Below are positions 12,440-23,555 of a stretch of 64,000 bases of DNA, piece after piece (position 1 is the first letter of the stretch; every line of letters starts with the position of its first letter). The position numbers and the translations under genes were made by a program. Source of the stretch: Mimachlamys varia. Taxonomy: Eukaryota > Mollusca > Bivalvia > Pectinida > Pectinidae. The stretch covers positions 7,683,282 to 7,747,281 of the forward strand of contig OX392536.1 of NCBI GenBank assembly GCA_947623455.1. The letters are read 5' to 3'. The notes below the pieces were generated by a model. It saw nothing but the letters and a program-made list of their open reading frames with translations. It was not told the origin of the DNA and searched no databases.

Positions 12440-13295
12440 GGTCTTACCTTTGTGGATTGACATAGCAGATTACAACTCGTAAAACCCATTTTGATTCGCC
12501 TATTATATCGGCTTGTAACAATTATGATGTAGAAACTAGATCACAAAGAGACCTCCTGTGTTGTTCTATGTGATTATCCCAGTAGATTTAGATTCTGTTA
12601 CTAGACTTCAGTACAGCTTACGTATGTATGATAATAGATAGAGATCTAGAGAAAAGCGTGCCAGTTACCCGCCTTCTGCTGGGAAACACGAGGTCATCTA
12701 AAAACGTGACCGAACAAGACTTAAACACCTAAAGTTTGATCATGACAAAGATCGTGTGATAACGGTTTGTTTTAAGACAGAGATTTGGGATTTAGATTTC
12801 CTCGTGTTTTATTTACGGTATCAATGTTGTGCAAGACCTCTAATTTAAGCGCAATTAACACCGAAATGTTATTATCACTGTACTGATTTAAACTTCACGA
12901 CCCTTCCGTGGACTCGTCGACACCTTTGTATATATACGTATATATACTGCTAGGGAGTCCTACCTTGTTATGACGTGAAATTTTGGTGTTCTTCTGCATT
13001 GTATTGACGATCTATAACGAGAGTTGTGCTGATAGAAATCTGCTTAATATCCACAATCATTTAAAGATAAAATATCTAACTTCACTAACTTGCTACAAAA
13101 ATGAAGTATTTAATAAAATAATCGCACTTTATGACCATTAAATATTTCTATATCCTACCTTGATAACCGATAGACTAGTAACAGAATGACCCCATTTTCC
13201 AGCTGTAAAAAATGTATTTTAAGAAACAAGATATTTCTTTGTTTTAATTGCTGTATTTTAAGAGTAATGTATGCCTTAAGAGTGTTTTTGAATAT
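12440..13295. other. No recognisable feature
   Basis: Unique-looking intergenic DNA with a short alternating AT run (tatatatacgtatatatac) near 12930. Confidence 0.6.
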
Positions 13296-13299
13296 TTCT

Positions 13300-13635
13300 C
13301 ATAAGATTATTGAGAAATATTCTCTATCTTTAAATGATATGAAGATGGACGTTCTTGAGTATGCTCATTAGTGTGTTCACTTGTTGCGATTGACAATGAT
13401 ACTCGGTTCTCATTTTGAGAACTTGATGTTTAATTGGATGTGACAAAGATTTACATGGTGGGTGTCGTCGATGAAGCAGAAGACGCGTACTCTTCCGGAA
13501 CACCTGGTCTTATTCTCTTGTACTGTTACAAGGGCTTACATGTAAATCTGTTCTTTTTTCCTATTTTGCCACTGGTTTAATTGATTTTGAGTTCGGGTTA
13601 TGGTTTTGTTGAAACTTCGGTATTCTCTAATTTAT
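13300..13635 (+). mobile_element. Retrotransposon 3' end, copy 9
   Basis: It carries the last residues of the ORF (IIEKYSLSLNDMKMDVLEYA, then stop) and the complete non-coding tail to ggtattctctaattta. It is about 75-90% alike to copy 8 by eye. Confidence 0.65.
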
Positions 13636-13639
13636 TTTC

Positions 13640-14970
13640 CAATGCTAGCCAGAAAACATCATCAAATTACTAGGCCTGGCCCTATTTTACAAATGAACAA
13701 ATCTGGTCAAATCAATCCAACCGCTTGATATACGATGAATGAAAACAGCCATGTTTTATTTTGATGGGGCAGTCATTCTGAATGGTGAAACTTCAATGGT
13801 ATCACAATGGATGTATACCCTTTATAATTCTTTTTATTTTCCTTATAATTAAAATTGCATTTATTGTACGCAGACTATGGCTTTCTGATTGGTTGAGACT
13901 TTTTTCATACCTCTATGAAGAAAAATCCGTAAATAGCGTGAAAAATGTGACGCCACAATAAGGCAATTGACGTTGCGCAGTTGTTTTGTAAAAAAGAATC
14001 CGTTGTTAGATCAGCCAAATTGTACACAAACATGTTTTAAATCATCTGAAAATAAGTTTCCAAAATTAATCATAAGCGTTGATGTCAATTATATTTTAGT
14101 TTCACGGGGTTAGGAAAAACAATTTCGGATGCAAACTTTTTTTCATACCCCCAATGAAACTAAAACAGTTGTCATCAATGCTTAAATATTTTCTCTTTTC
14201 GAAGAAAGGTGGCTTATTTTATTATAATCAAAGCTGTTTTACTCACATAAAGCATAACAAAATTTATCTGCAGTTTACAACTAAACACATATCCTCTAAA
14301 TCCAAAATGACAAAACAAACAGTTTTCATTCATCACCGAAATTCTTTCGACACCACAAAAAATCCTAGCAATCTATTTTCTAAGTGAGGAATTTACCCAC
14401 ATCTTAACACCAAACAAGTTGGATCAATTACGTCAATATTGAATCCACCACAAAAGTTATGGCGACCATGAAAATATAGCGATGATCAACATTTGTCTTG
14501 GGATCTACTCTAATCTAACCAACGAACAAAAAAATAAAACCACAAATTGAATGAACAATCGCAACATTACTATATCCGATAAAACTGAAGAGCTAAGAAA
14601 TTGCTCTCTCCCTTTTTGTATGTGGTAAAAGTTTTAAAATTCGCTTTATGCACTATCGACTAGATTCACGTTTTAAAAAAGGAATTCCAAGGCTGTGACG
14701 TCACGACAATTAACGTAATGGTATAGGAGACATCTCAAGTGTGCTGCTCCCTCTTGTCGATTTAAACCCAAGGAACCCAAAGTTCTTCAGTTAAGAACAC
14801 ACATAAAATACTTAATTGACTCCCAGCCGTGTGAAAAAAGATTCAAACAATACCGGTGTATTTATTATGATAGTTAAACATACATTCAAAAGAATCCGAG
14901 TAACTATTTATTTTAAATGAAATGTTCTTCCGTGTTATTTATAAATTGTAACTCCAAATCGATTTACTGT
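13640..14970. other. No recognisable gene
   Basis: Unique AT-rich DNA. acttttttcatacc occurs twice (about 13900 and 14140). A CRE-like tgacgtcac lies at 14697. Confidence 0.55.
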
Positions 14971-14974
14971 GGGA

Positions 14975-15168
14975 ATTTATGATGACCGAAACATCCTTGT
15001 CGACGAAGCAAAAGACGCTTTCTCTTCCGGAACACCTGGTCTTATTATCTTGTACTTTTACAAGAGTCTCCAATGTAAATCTTTCATTTGTTCATATTTT
15101 CCCCCTGGTTTAATCGATTTTGAGTTTGGATTATGATTTTGTTCACGCTTCGGTATTCTCTTATTTAG
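14975..15168 (+). mobile_element. Retrotransposon 3' end, copy 10
   Basis: Only the non-coding tail, from the gtcgacgaagcaaaagacgc box to ggtattctcttattta. Confidence 0.6.
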
Positions 15169-15667
15169 TTGCAAAGATTACAGGGAAGTTATACCATGAA
15201 ACGTTTCTGATAATCAAAGCATAGAGTTATTCCGAAGTGTGATTTCTTTTGTTTATTGCTTAACAGCGAAAACGAAAACTTATTTCTGTCAATTATTTGG
15301 AACAACTAGTAAAGACTTAACGCCAATTGCTGCATTTAGTATTTTCATTTGAGCTTTTGGTTGTTTGACATTATTTTAATAAGGTACGAGGAAGCTGTTT
15401 TGAGCCCAAAATCATTGTTTGAGCATAAAAAACGTTTTCATGAATAGATGCCTGGATATTTCAGAATGATTTAGCTTAATTACAAGTAATGTCAAGCAGC
15501 CAATGTGATATCCCAGCTTTTGACGAATATCACTCTGATATATATAATTATATATATTTATATATGTATTTACTACAAACCAACAATAATTAACGTCTTC
15601 ACATGGTGCATAGGCACAGTTACCGCTGCCGTCAAGATTTTAGCATATCGCTGTCTTAAGATGTTTT

Positions 15668-15845
15668 CGCAAAAAGTAACCTCCATCATGTTTTTGAATA
15701 TGCTCATTAGTATGCCTGTATTGTGATTAAGAATTATGCCGCAGTTCTCACCTTGAGGCCATGGCATTTACTTTGATCTCAATCAGATACACGTGGCGAT
15801 TGTCATCGATGAAACAGAAGACGTTTATTCTCATTTTGTTCTCAT
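15668..15845 (+). mobile_element. Retrotransposon 3' end, degraded copy 11
   Basis: It shares gaatatgctcattagtatgc, the cagttctcacctt block and tcatcgatgaaacagaagac. The final tail is absent. Confidence 0.5.
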
Positions 15846-16180
15846 AATAAGAAAACGTAAGTGATCCACATTCAAACAATTGAACATATTAACCTAAAAC
15901 GGCTAACATGGAACAAATAGCCCAGAAATACCAAGTAATGAAGAGGTGATGATAAACAAACACCCGTCAGTGTCTACCAGTATATTACGGAATCTAGTGA
16001 TACCTGAAAGTAAAAGAGGTTTCAGGTATTATCTGTTAGGTTTTCTGCTCGTGTTGTATATTCTATTTGGATAATACAGATAAAAAATAAAATATCCATA
16101 GTTGTTATTTCACGATCCTTTGACCTGTGTACCGAACTGACCAGCAAGCAAAACAAGAGCCTGTCAAACATTTCTCACCT

Positions 16181-16192
16181 CACGTGACGTCA
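16181..16192. promoter_or_regulatory. Overlapping E-box and CRE
   Basis: CACGTGACGTCA joins CACGTG (bHLH site) and TGACGTCA (CREB/ATF site) by two shared bases. No transcription unit is recognised next to it. Confidence 0.25.
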
Positions 16193-16557
16193 GGGAAGCG
16201 TGACGATGAAGATACACCTTCTAAACACTGATAACTACAGCCAAACAAACATCATTTTATCACTTGGGAAGACCCCATACACTGCTAAATAAAAACACAA
16301 CCTCCGTTACAACTGTTTCAATTAAAGAGGATGGCATATGTTGTTGTATCTTCGACGTTATGTAAATGTACCGTAAGGATTCTTCAGGAATAAAACTAGG
16401 TTTGCAATTAACTTGTTTAAGAGGTTTCAGACATTCTCTGTCTGATTTATTGTCTTAGACAAAATTAACATAACTTTTTGATCATATGACTGACCCATTC
16501 TGTCATGTCATAAAGCTATGTCATAAATACGGTATTACATGTGTAATTACACTATTG

Positions 16558-16592
16558 TGACGTCATGAACAAATGACGTCTTTATGACGTCA
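16558..16592. promoter_or_regulatory. Cluster of CRE-like palindromes
   Basis: TGACGTCA at 16558-16565 and 16585-16592, with TGACGTCT between them at 16574-16581. A tight cluster of the CREB/ATF site. The surrounding repeats also carry this motif, so it may be repeat-borne. Confidence 0.3.
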
Positions 16593-16685
16593 TAGGATAT
16601 GATTGATGAAATTAGAAATTTCTTGTAGAGAAATAAATTGAGAGTTTTGATGTGTTTTCTCAATACTATAAGTTATGTGATAAAT

Positions 16686-16830
16686 AGAATCTTACACTCG
16701 TGTCAATGTAATATAGAATTTATTAAATTTGTTAAATAATTTGATATGTCACTCGCCTAAAGGCTCGTGAGATATTAAATTATTTGAACTCGTTTAATAA
16801 AATATTACATTGACACTCGTGTAAGATCGT
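16686..16830. mobile_element. Palindromic element, 145 bp
   Basis: cttacactcgtgtcaatgta at the left mirrors tacattgacactcgtgtaag at the right, around a centre cactcgcctaaaggctcgtg. One arm of the same family occurs at 33053-33125. Confidence 0.6.
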
Positions 16831-16834
16831 ACAT

Positions 16835-18260
16835 TTTTTAGTTCGGGTTGGCTCGAACGCAAAGCCTTATTCTCTTCTAATACTTCCTTTTCGACTTCTT
16901 TCACATTCAATGGTAAAACTCTAATCCAGCAATCGTTCATGGTATTGACGAAAATGTTCGGGTGACGAAGGGTAATCAACATTTGATAAAACGTTTCATT
17001 TTAGTTTCGTACTCTCACTGACCCGTGCTAGCTTCGACTTCCTTATCTCACATGAAGATAACGTCACACGAGAGTCCGCCATCTTGGAATCCCTTCCCTG
17101 TAACCCACCTTGGACTTTTAATTTGTTTTAGTGTCAGTTAGATTACAAAAGTCGCCTAAATCTGGTCTTGTTAACTTCACCGGATATTAAAATATAATCT
17201 CCAATCACCAAACACGTGAAAATATGTTAAAGAAATACTTTTTTAAAAATTGTATTGCATGAAACCTGTAATTAATTTAGCAAATATAGCAAAGCTGTAG
17301 ATAATATCAAAGTAAATCGTAAATGAATTCCGCTTGAAGCTAACTTAAAATAATTTCGAAATCGCCATCTCTTGCCGCCATGGGTGTACATACCAATGCA
17401 ATTAATCAATTTAAGAATAGAAGGGAGTTCAAAAAGTGTACTCTATGGCTTTTTAAGATTTACCGAATATCTATGATTACACTGGAAAGTATATGTTAAG
17501 ATTCAATTTGTATTTTGGCTTTAAATAACTAAGTTTAAGAAATTTTAATCTGTAAATTACTCATTTTTATACAGATTAAATCTATTAATAGACGTCCGCA
17601 CTCAGTCACACTGTAATAAGGATTTATTTCATAATTTCGTCTTCTTAAATAAAATCCACCTATCAAGTAAATCTGATGTATAGTTAATTCAAAAGTAACA
17701 CGCTATCATGGATGAAATTGTTTTATTAATGTACGAAACACACTGGAACAAAATATTTAGATTTCATTAAACAGAAACATAACTGAAACAAAATTCAATA
17801 ACTATTTAACTAACTAACACAGTTAGAGTGAAAGGGAATGTAAAAAAAATGTCCAGATAGAGTGTAAGAATGTTAAAATGTTTGAAAGAGAATGACTGTT
17901 GTATATGAGTTGAGTGTGGATATAATTGATGTCAAAACGAAAATCGGATAAATAATTATTAAATATAAGAAAATGAATGAAAAAGACAACAACAAAACAA
18001 ACATGTACGATGATGAAATGGCGAAATGGCTCGGTGCTAAGCACCAAATAATCTATAGATATCATGATAAGATATTAGAGTAAAATACACGTATATGCAC
18101 TTAATAACCACGCATGTACTAATTGATACTAACAGACTATTTTTTTTTTTATTTCTTTGAATGTGTAATTGGTAGAAAAGATGTGAAAAGAGGTAAAACT
18201 ACAACAATAAATACATGAGCCAAAAACTGAGTACAAAAAAAAAAAAAATTAGCTTGTGAA
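16835..18260. other. No recognisable gene
   Basis: AT-rich intergenic DNA. Minus-strand frames of 62-80 codons have no support. Long T and A runs lie near 18130-18250. Confidence 0.55.
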
Positions 18261-18263
18261 AAA

Positions 18264-18345
18264 CAATCAGCGATTACCAAAGCGTCAATAAAAGCATTAC
18301 AATCCGAACTCAAAATCGATTAAACAAGGGGTAACATATGAACAC
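18264..18345 (-). mobile_element. Retrotransposon 3' end, terminal fragment
   Basis: Only the last ~80 bp (accaaagcgtcaataaaagc and aactcaaaatcgattaaac read on plus). Confidence 0.5.
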
Positions 18346-18767
18346 GGGACACACAGATATACAGTTTATTCATACCTTGATATCATTTGATAACAAGATA
18401 GTTTAAATAGTTTCTCGTTTAATGTTATACATATTTTAGACTTTCAGTTTTGCTTTCTAATATTTTCTTTAGTTCGAAACCAATCCGTGAAATAAGTATG
18501 ATATTTAACTTAAAACAAAGAAAAGACAGGAGTTTGACAGTGAGAAATAATGTGATAATGTGTCGTGACATTTGCTTGGATAAGACATTACTATTCTAAT
18601 ATCCTGTCACGGGCAATTATTTAATTGATACCACGGAATTACGTTAGAGTAAATTTGCTATCAAAGTCCGTGTTAATACCTATGAAAACTAACATTTCTT
18701 AATACAAGTACAAATACATAGTTTTACAGGGGAGTTATCGGCGAACCCGACAGGGAATAAGTCCCTT

Positions 18768-18825
18768 GGTCCGTAATGATGACCTTGGTCCCTAATGATG
18801 ACCTTGGTCCCTAATGATGACTGCT
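18768..18825. repeat. Three-copy 19-bp tandem repeat
   Basis: ccttggtccctaatgatga is repeated three times with one substitution. Confidence 0.7.
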
Positions 18826-19039
18826 GTCACGTCTAAATTGTTTTTATGCCGATGCCGTATATTATTTTCAGTGGTATAAATGTCATAAACTGGCATTTCG
18901 CGATTTTTAAACTTTTCGAAAGGGTTGAGACCATCGGCCGAAGATTTCGGGTTAGAGAAATTTCCTTGTCGGAGCCAACCGATCGGTGAAGAAATAATAT
19001 CTAGCGTGCCAGTCTCGGCCACTCAGCAAAAGGGGCGAG

Positions 19040-19250
19040 TAAATTGGTTTGGTTTATTATGTTTTACGTTCCTATTTACAGCAAGGGTCATTTTAAGGAC
19101 GTGCCAGGTTTTGGAGGTGGTGGAAAGCCGGAGTACATGGAGAAAAACCACCGACCTACGGTCAGTACCTGGCAACTCCCCAACGTGGGTTTCGAACTCG
19201 CAACTCAGACGTGGAGGGCTAGTGGTGGAATATCGGAACACCTTAACCTT
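19040..19250 (-). mobile_element. tRNA-derived SINE (family A), copy 1
   Basis: Read on the minus strand, a tRNA-like head (aaggtgttccgat, cactagccctccac, gcgagttcgaaaccc = B box) is followed by a conserved body (ccgtaggtcggtgg, ctccggctttccacc, ggcacgtcct) and a tail of aaaccaaac type. The same order is found at 32771-32981 and 48340-48545. Confidence 0.7.
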
Positions 19251-19873
19251 AAAAATACTGGACACTCGTGCTGCGCATTCCTGAAAAAAATATCTGAATA
19301 ATATTAGCCCTACTCAGGAAATATAAATGTATTTCTATGATTAATTATTATTTTCGCTGTGTATCCTGAAAAACAATCTTAACATATATTAACTCCACTC
19401 ATTAAATATATTTGGTATAACTGAAGATACAGTTAAAAATTCTTCATGCATTTATTCGATTAATAATTAGTTTTGCTGAGCTTTCCTGAAACGATATCTA
19501 AAAATATTAGCCCCACTCATGAAATATATTGTATTATGGCCCTGTCACACCTTAACGTTTTAGCCAACGTATGCCGACGTATGAAAAAAAATATCAAAAT
19601 TCCCTAAAACGTTGGCATACGCTGAACTCAATTTTGGGCGTATATACATATGTATAACGTGTTCATAACGAGTTTGAACGTATACATAACGTATTAGTTA
19701 CTTATCTCAAACGTACCGATAACGTATAGATAATTTATACCAACGTATAGAATAAACATGTCGACGTATTTGACGTGTTCCAGACGACCACATAACTTAC
19801 TTAACGTGTTTCTAACGAACAACTACCGTATAATAGCGTATTGGCAGCGTATTGGCAGCGTATTGGGAATTGG

Positions 19874-19880
19874 TATATAA
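19874..19880 (+). promoter_or_regulatory. TATA box inside the Harbinger-like element
   Basis: TATATAAAA lies 82 bp before the ATG of the small ORF, in a spacing that would give a leader of about 50 nt. Confidence 0.4.
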
Positions 19881-19955
19881 AATGAGGTATACAAGAGCAA
19901 CCCGTCAGTACTCCTCAAAACTCTATGGTGAGCAGATGTACATGTCATACGAGAG

Positions 19956-20108
19956 ATGGAGGATCCGGCAAAACTGAGACGAGAATATCTACTAGCTGTC
20001 CTCCAACATCAGTATGACCTAATCGACTTCACACTTTACCAGTTGCTTGCCAATAGAGTCAGAAGAAGAAGACGTGAAAGGCATGATGTCAATGCAGTTT
20101 TGATTTGA
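19956..20108 (+). CDS. 50-codon ORF inside the Harbinger-like element
   Basis: It starts MEDPAKLRREYLLAVLQ and ends after an Arg-rich run (VRRRRRER at residues 35-42), with stop TGA. TATATAA lies 82 bp upstream at 19874-19880. Harbinger transposases often start with a short leucine-rich stretch leading to an Arg-rich run, so this may be the first part of the lost transposase gene. That is inference: no DDE catalytic residues are present. It is open, ATG-led and preceded by a promoter-like box, but may be non-functional. Confidence 0.4.
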   Translation: MEDPAKLRREYLLAVLQHQYDLIDFTLYQLLANRVRRRRRERHDVNAVLI

Positions 20109-21081
20109 ATTTGCGAGCGGCAGTACTTTTATAGACTAAATCACGTGATCGTCGGCGATAGTGCTGCCGCACGTTATGTATAAGTTAGACTATTGTTGGA
20201 CATAAGTTGTGAACGCTGGCAACACGCTAGGAACTCGTTCCTCATAGGTTTACAAAACGTTTTGGGTACGCTAGACAATATCTCGACATTTTTTGACTTA
20301 TGAGTAACTTACACGTAGCGTATGTGAACGTGTGTGAACGATCACATAGCTTACCTGCAACGTACGCCCCGCGTATGCGGAACGTATGAGCAATACGCTG
20401 GCATACGTCGAAGATTTTGTGCATGCACAAAAATTTTCGACGAGCTCGCCGTACAACGACGTATACCAGCGTATATCAGCGTACGTCAGCGTGCTGTAAC
20501 GTATATATAACGTACTCATAACGTACCCAACGTACGTCAGCGTATTAGCCACATTTTTCATACGTCGGCGTACGCTGGCTAAAACGTTAAGGTGTGACAG
20601 GGCCATTACTGAAGACACTGCTAGGTATCCTCTATGTATTTCTTCGATTAATTATTAGTTTCGCTGCACATTCCTGAAAAAAACCTTTACATATATTAGC
20701 CCCACTCATTGAATATACATGTATTTGGTATTACTGAAGATATCTTCTATGTATTTCTTTGTTTATTATATTAGTTTCGCTGCGCATTCCTGAAAAAAAG
20801 TTAACATATATTAGCCCCACTCATTGAATATATTTGGTATTACTGAAGACACTTGTAGATATCTTCCATGTATTTTTGATTAATTATCAATTTCGCTGTG
20901 CATTCCTGAAAAAAGGAGAAAATATTAGCCCAACTCATTAAATATATTTAGTATTACTGGAGACCCTGGTAGATTTCCTTTGATTATCAGTTTGGCTTTA
21001 TATCAATGGTTGCTCCTTGGACAGTAAACTAGTTTTTATCTTTTGTATCTATACCGTTATCTCTTTACAGCTTTCTGATGT

Positions 21082-21404
21082 TCAACGGCTACAATCACGC
21101 GAAATAATGTCCAGGAATTCATTTTCTTGACAGAACAAATTCTTGGACCAATTGAGATCTGGCAGGATCTGAACATCGTACGGGTTTACCCTGTTGTAAC
21201 CTTTTATAAGTCTATATTGGATATTGTAGACATTCTTCCCTGTTAATGAACGATGTCGACTTTCGTCAAACAGAGCTGATGCAGCATACCACAAATCTCT
21301 ATGTGAAGAAGCAGGTTTACTTTGAACAAGATGAAACAATATATTTGTTAAGTAACAATTTGCTAATCCCCTATGCATGAATATTTCCAGATTTGTTCCA
21401 TCTT
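21082..21404 (-). pseudogene. Possible gene-fragment exon, unidentified
   Basis: On the minus strand an open frame begins after cgaaactaag|ATGGAAC (possible acceptor) and reads GTNLEIFMHRGLANCYLTN, then further amphipathic helix-like sequence to a stop at 21082. It has a more protein-like composition (Trp, Tyr, Cys and Leu spaced as in helical repeats) than other random frames nearby. About 165 bp upstream, 21546-21708 is also open after ttacag (DAALHLAYQSDS). The two pieces do not join in phase, so a broken gene copy is more likely than a live one. I do not recognise the family. Confidence 0.25.
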
Positions 21405-22031
21405 AGTTTCGGCTGTTATTAAATACATGCAGGCATACCATGGCGATATAATCACTTCCAAACCACGATACGAAAAAAAATGTATATAATGTGTTTTACG
21501 TCAATATTTAAGTATGTATCAATTAAGATTAATGGTATGTTAAAAGTGAAATAAACGTAGTTTATACTTTTTCGTAAATCAGATATATACTTAATCCATT
21601 AAAGCACATTTGTTGATGTTTTCTGCTATCTGATTGATAAGCTAAATGCAATGCAGCATCACCAATTTCTACAACAATGCCAAATATCATTTTCTGGAAT
21701 ATCATACTCTGTAAATCATAAATATCCCATATCAGTTAATTGTATACCTCTTTCAGATTTTATTGTTATGCATTTCGTTAATAATACATTCAAACAATAA
21801 GAAATTCCTATCAATATAAAATGCAATATATGCGGAACATGGTATTTGCACATTTTGTGATTGGTCCATGTACTTGTAGTTAATGGCAATTTGATTGGTT
21901 CAACATGCAACTAATCATCTGATATATGAAACTAACATGTTGAGCATATACAAAGTGCAGCTGTACCAGTTACAGATAAAGTATATTTTGAGACTTATAT
22001 TATAGCTTCTGCAATACGATTCATTTGATTT

Positions 22032-22170
22032 AAACAATCCGAAAATACCAAAGCGTCAACAAAACCATAACCCGAACTCAAAATCGATTAAACTGGAGAC
22101 AATATAGGAAAAAAGGAAAGATTACAATAACAAAGTCCATGCGTTCCGGAAGAGTAAGCATCCTAGGTTT
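22032..22170 (-). mobile_element. Retrotransposon 3' end, short copy
   Basis: The terminal ~135 bp: ataccaaagcgtcaacaaaa, aactcaaaatcgattaaac and ttccggaagagtaagcatc on the plus strand. Confidence 0.55.
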
Positions 22171-22629
22171 TCCACGCAAAGAATGTACGTTATGAACATT
22201 TCCCAAAGTTTCAAGACCGACTGCTCTCTTAATCTGGCAATGACTGACTGAGTGAGCGATGTTTCTTTTTACCTTAACGGTATTACCAAAATTTATATCA
22301 CTAATTTCGCACGACCCGGGGCGTTTCACTTATTAATAGAGGGTTATACACCCAGGTAGCAGATTGATATGTAAAGGTCTTCCCACTATACCCTGTTTAG
22401 TTAGTATCGGGTTATACCAATGACAAAGCTGGTGCCCCCTCATCTCTGTTCATAGCTTGACAATGTGGCCATTCGGTCTTTACATTCTGCAATACTTTTG
22501 AAACGCACATTTTTTGTGTCGAATGTAAAAACGTTGTAATTTCGTTTATGTTTAGTATACTTCAACTAAAAACCTTTGATCGCTGGTTTTACATCTGTAG
22601 TATTTATCTTGTCTTATCCTGATTTAAAT

Positions 22630-22990
22630 TTCAGAAAATACCGAAACGTCAACAAAACCATAACCTGAACTGAAAATCGATTAAACTTTGGACAAAATAT
22701 GAACAGAGGCAAGATGTGTACGGAAATCACTGAAATAGTAAAAGATGACGACCAGGTGTTCCGGAAGAGTACGCGTCTTCTGCTTAATCGACGACACCCG
22801 CCATGTAAATCTTTGTCACGTCCAAGTAAATGTAACGGCCTCTAAGTGAGAACTGAAGCAAACTTTTCAATCAAAAGAGGTAAACACAATAATGAGCATA
22901 TTCATAAAAGTCTACATTCATATCAAACGAAACCGAATATTTCTCAATGAGACCAAGATGGCGACCACAAAACTTGTTCATAGTCTTTTA
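22630..22990 (-). mobile_element. Retrotransposon 3' end, long copy with ORF end
   Basis: It contains the full tail plus an ORF end readable on the minus strand (MNKFCGRHLGLIEKYSVSF), matching copies 1, 7 and 8. Confidence 0.65.
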
Positions 22991-22994
22991 CAAC

Positions 22995-23555
22995 ATACAT
23001 CTTTCAGCAGCTGACATATATAAAAAAATTTCGATAATTTGGAGGAAGCCAAACAGTAACCAAATAATGGCTGTTATCGAACAGTTTTCTTGTTGCCGTA
23101 TTTGAATCAGCAATCAATTCGTCGAGTGTTTTCCATTGCACATACGCTAATTTATATACGCAGATGAGTGTTCAAATAGTTTCCAACAATATTTACATAA
23201 AAATGACAAAATTAATCAAAGATGTTTCAGCATTTGGTTTGGAAACAGTGGCGTCGTGATTTGTTTGATCTGATCAGGAAACGTCACCAATGTTGCGATC
23301 CGTAGCACGTTGCATGTATGATGACTTTATGACGTCATACAACCCTATCGTCGTTCTTGGACTCCCCGGGGATGCTATGTTAAGTCAAGTAGGAAGAAAT
23401 GCACTGCGTTAGATTCCCATTTAAATCAAAAGGAAAATGAACAATACGTTTTAAGTATACGATTTTCCAAAATTCACAAATTACTGATAAAATTATGAAA
23501 ATGTTATATTTATTAATATATTGACAGAGTAAATAGTTGCACTGATAAGAACGAG
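22995..23555. other. No recognisable feature
   Basis: Intergenic DNA ahead of the 57-bp minisatellite, with one tgacgtcatac site near 23330. Confidence 0.55.

Larger units (their letters stand above)
19537..20605 (+). mobile_element. PIF/Harbinger-like DNA element with TTA target duplication
   Basis: Ends of about 50 bp are inverted: tggccctgtcacaccttaac at the left and gttaaggtgtgacagggcca at the right. TTA flanks both sides (19534-19536 and 20606-20608). Neighbouring uninterrupted repeat units read ggtaTTActg once, giving the empty site. A 3-bp TTA/TAA duplication is the hallmark of PIF/Harbinger. Most of the interior is made of short cgtat-type motifs, and the element is too short to code a whole transposase, so it is a deletion derivative. 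Confidence 0.8.
19260..20990. repeat. Old tandem array (~125-bp unit) split by a transposon
   Basis: Units share tgcgcattcctgaaaaaa, atattagccccactcat, ggtattactgaagac and atcctctatgtatttcttcg. Parts lie at 19260-19536 and 20606-20990, with the Harbinger-like element between them. A lone copy lies at 54880-54985. Confidence 0.7.
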
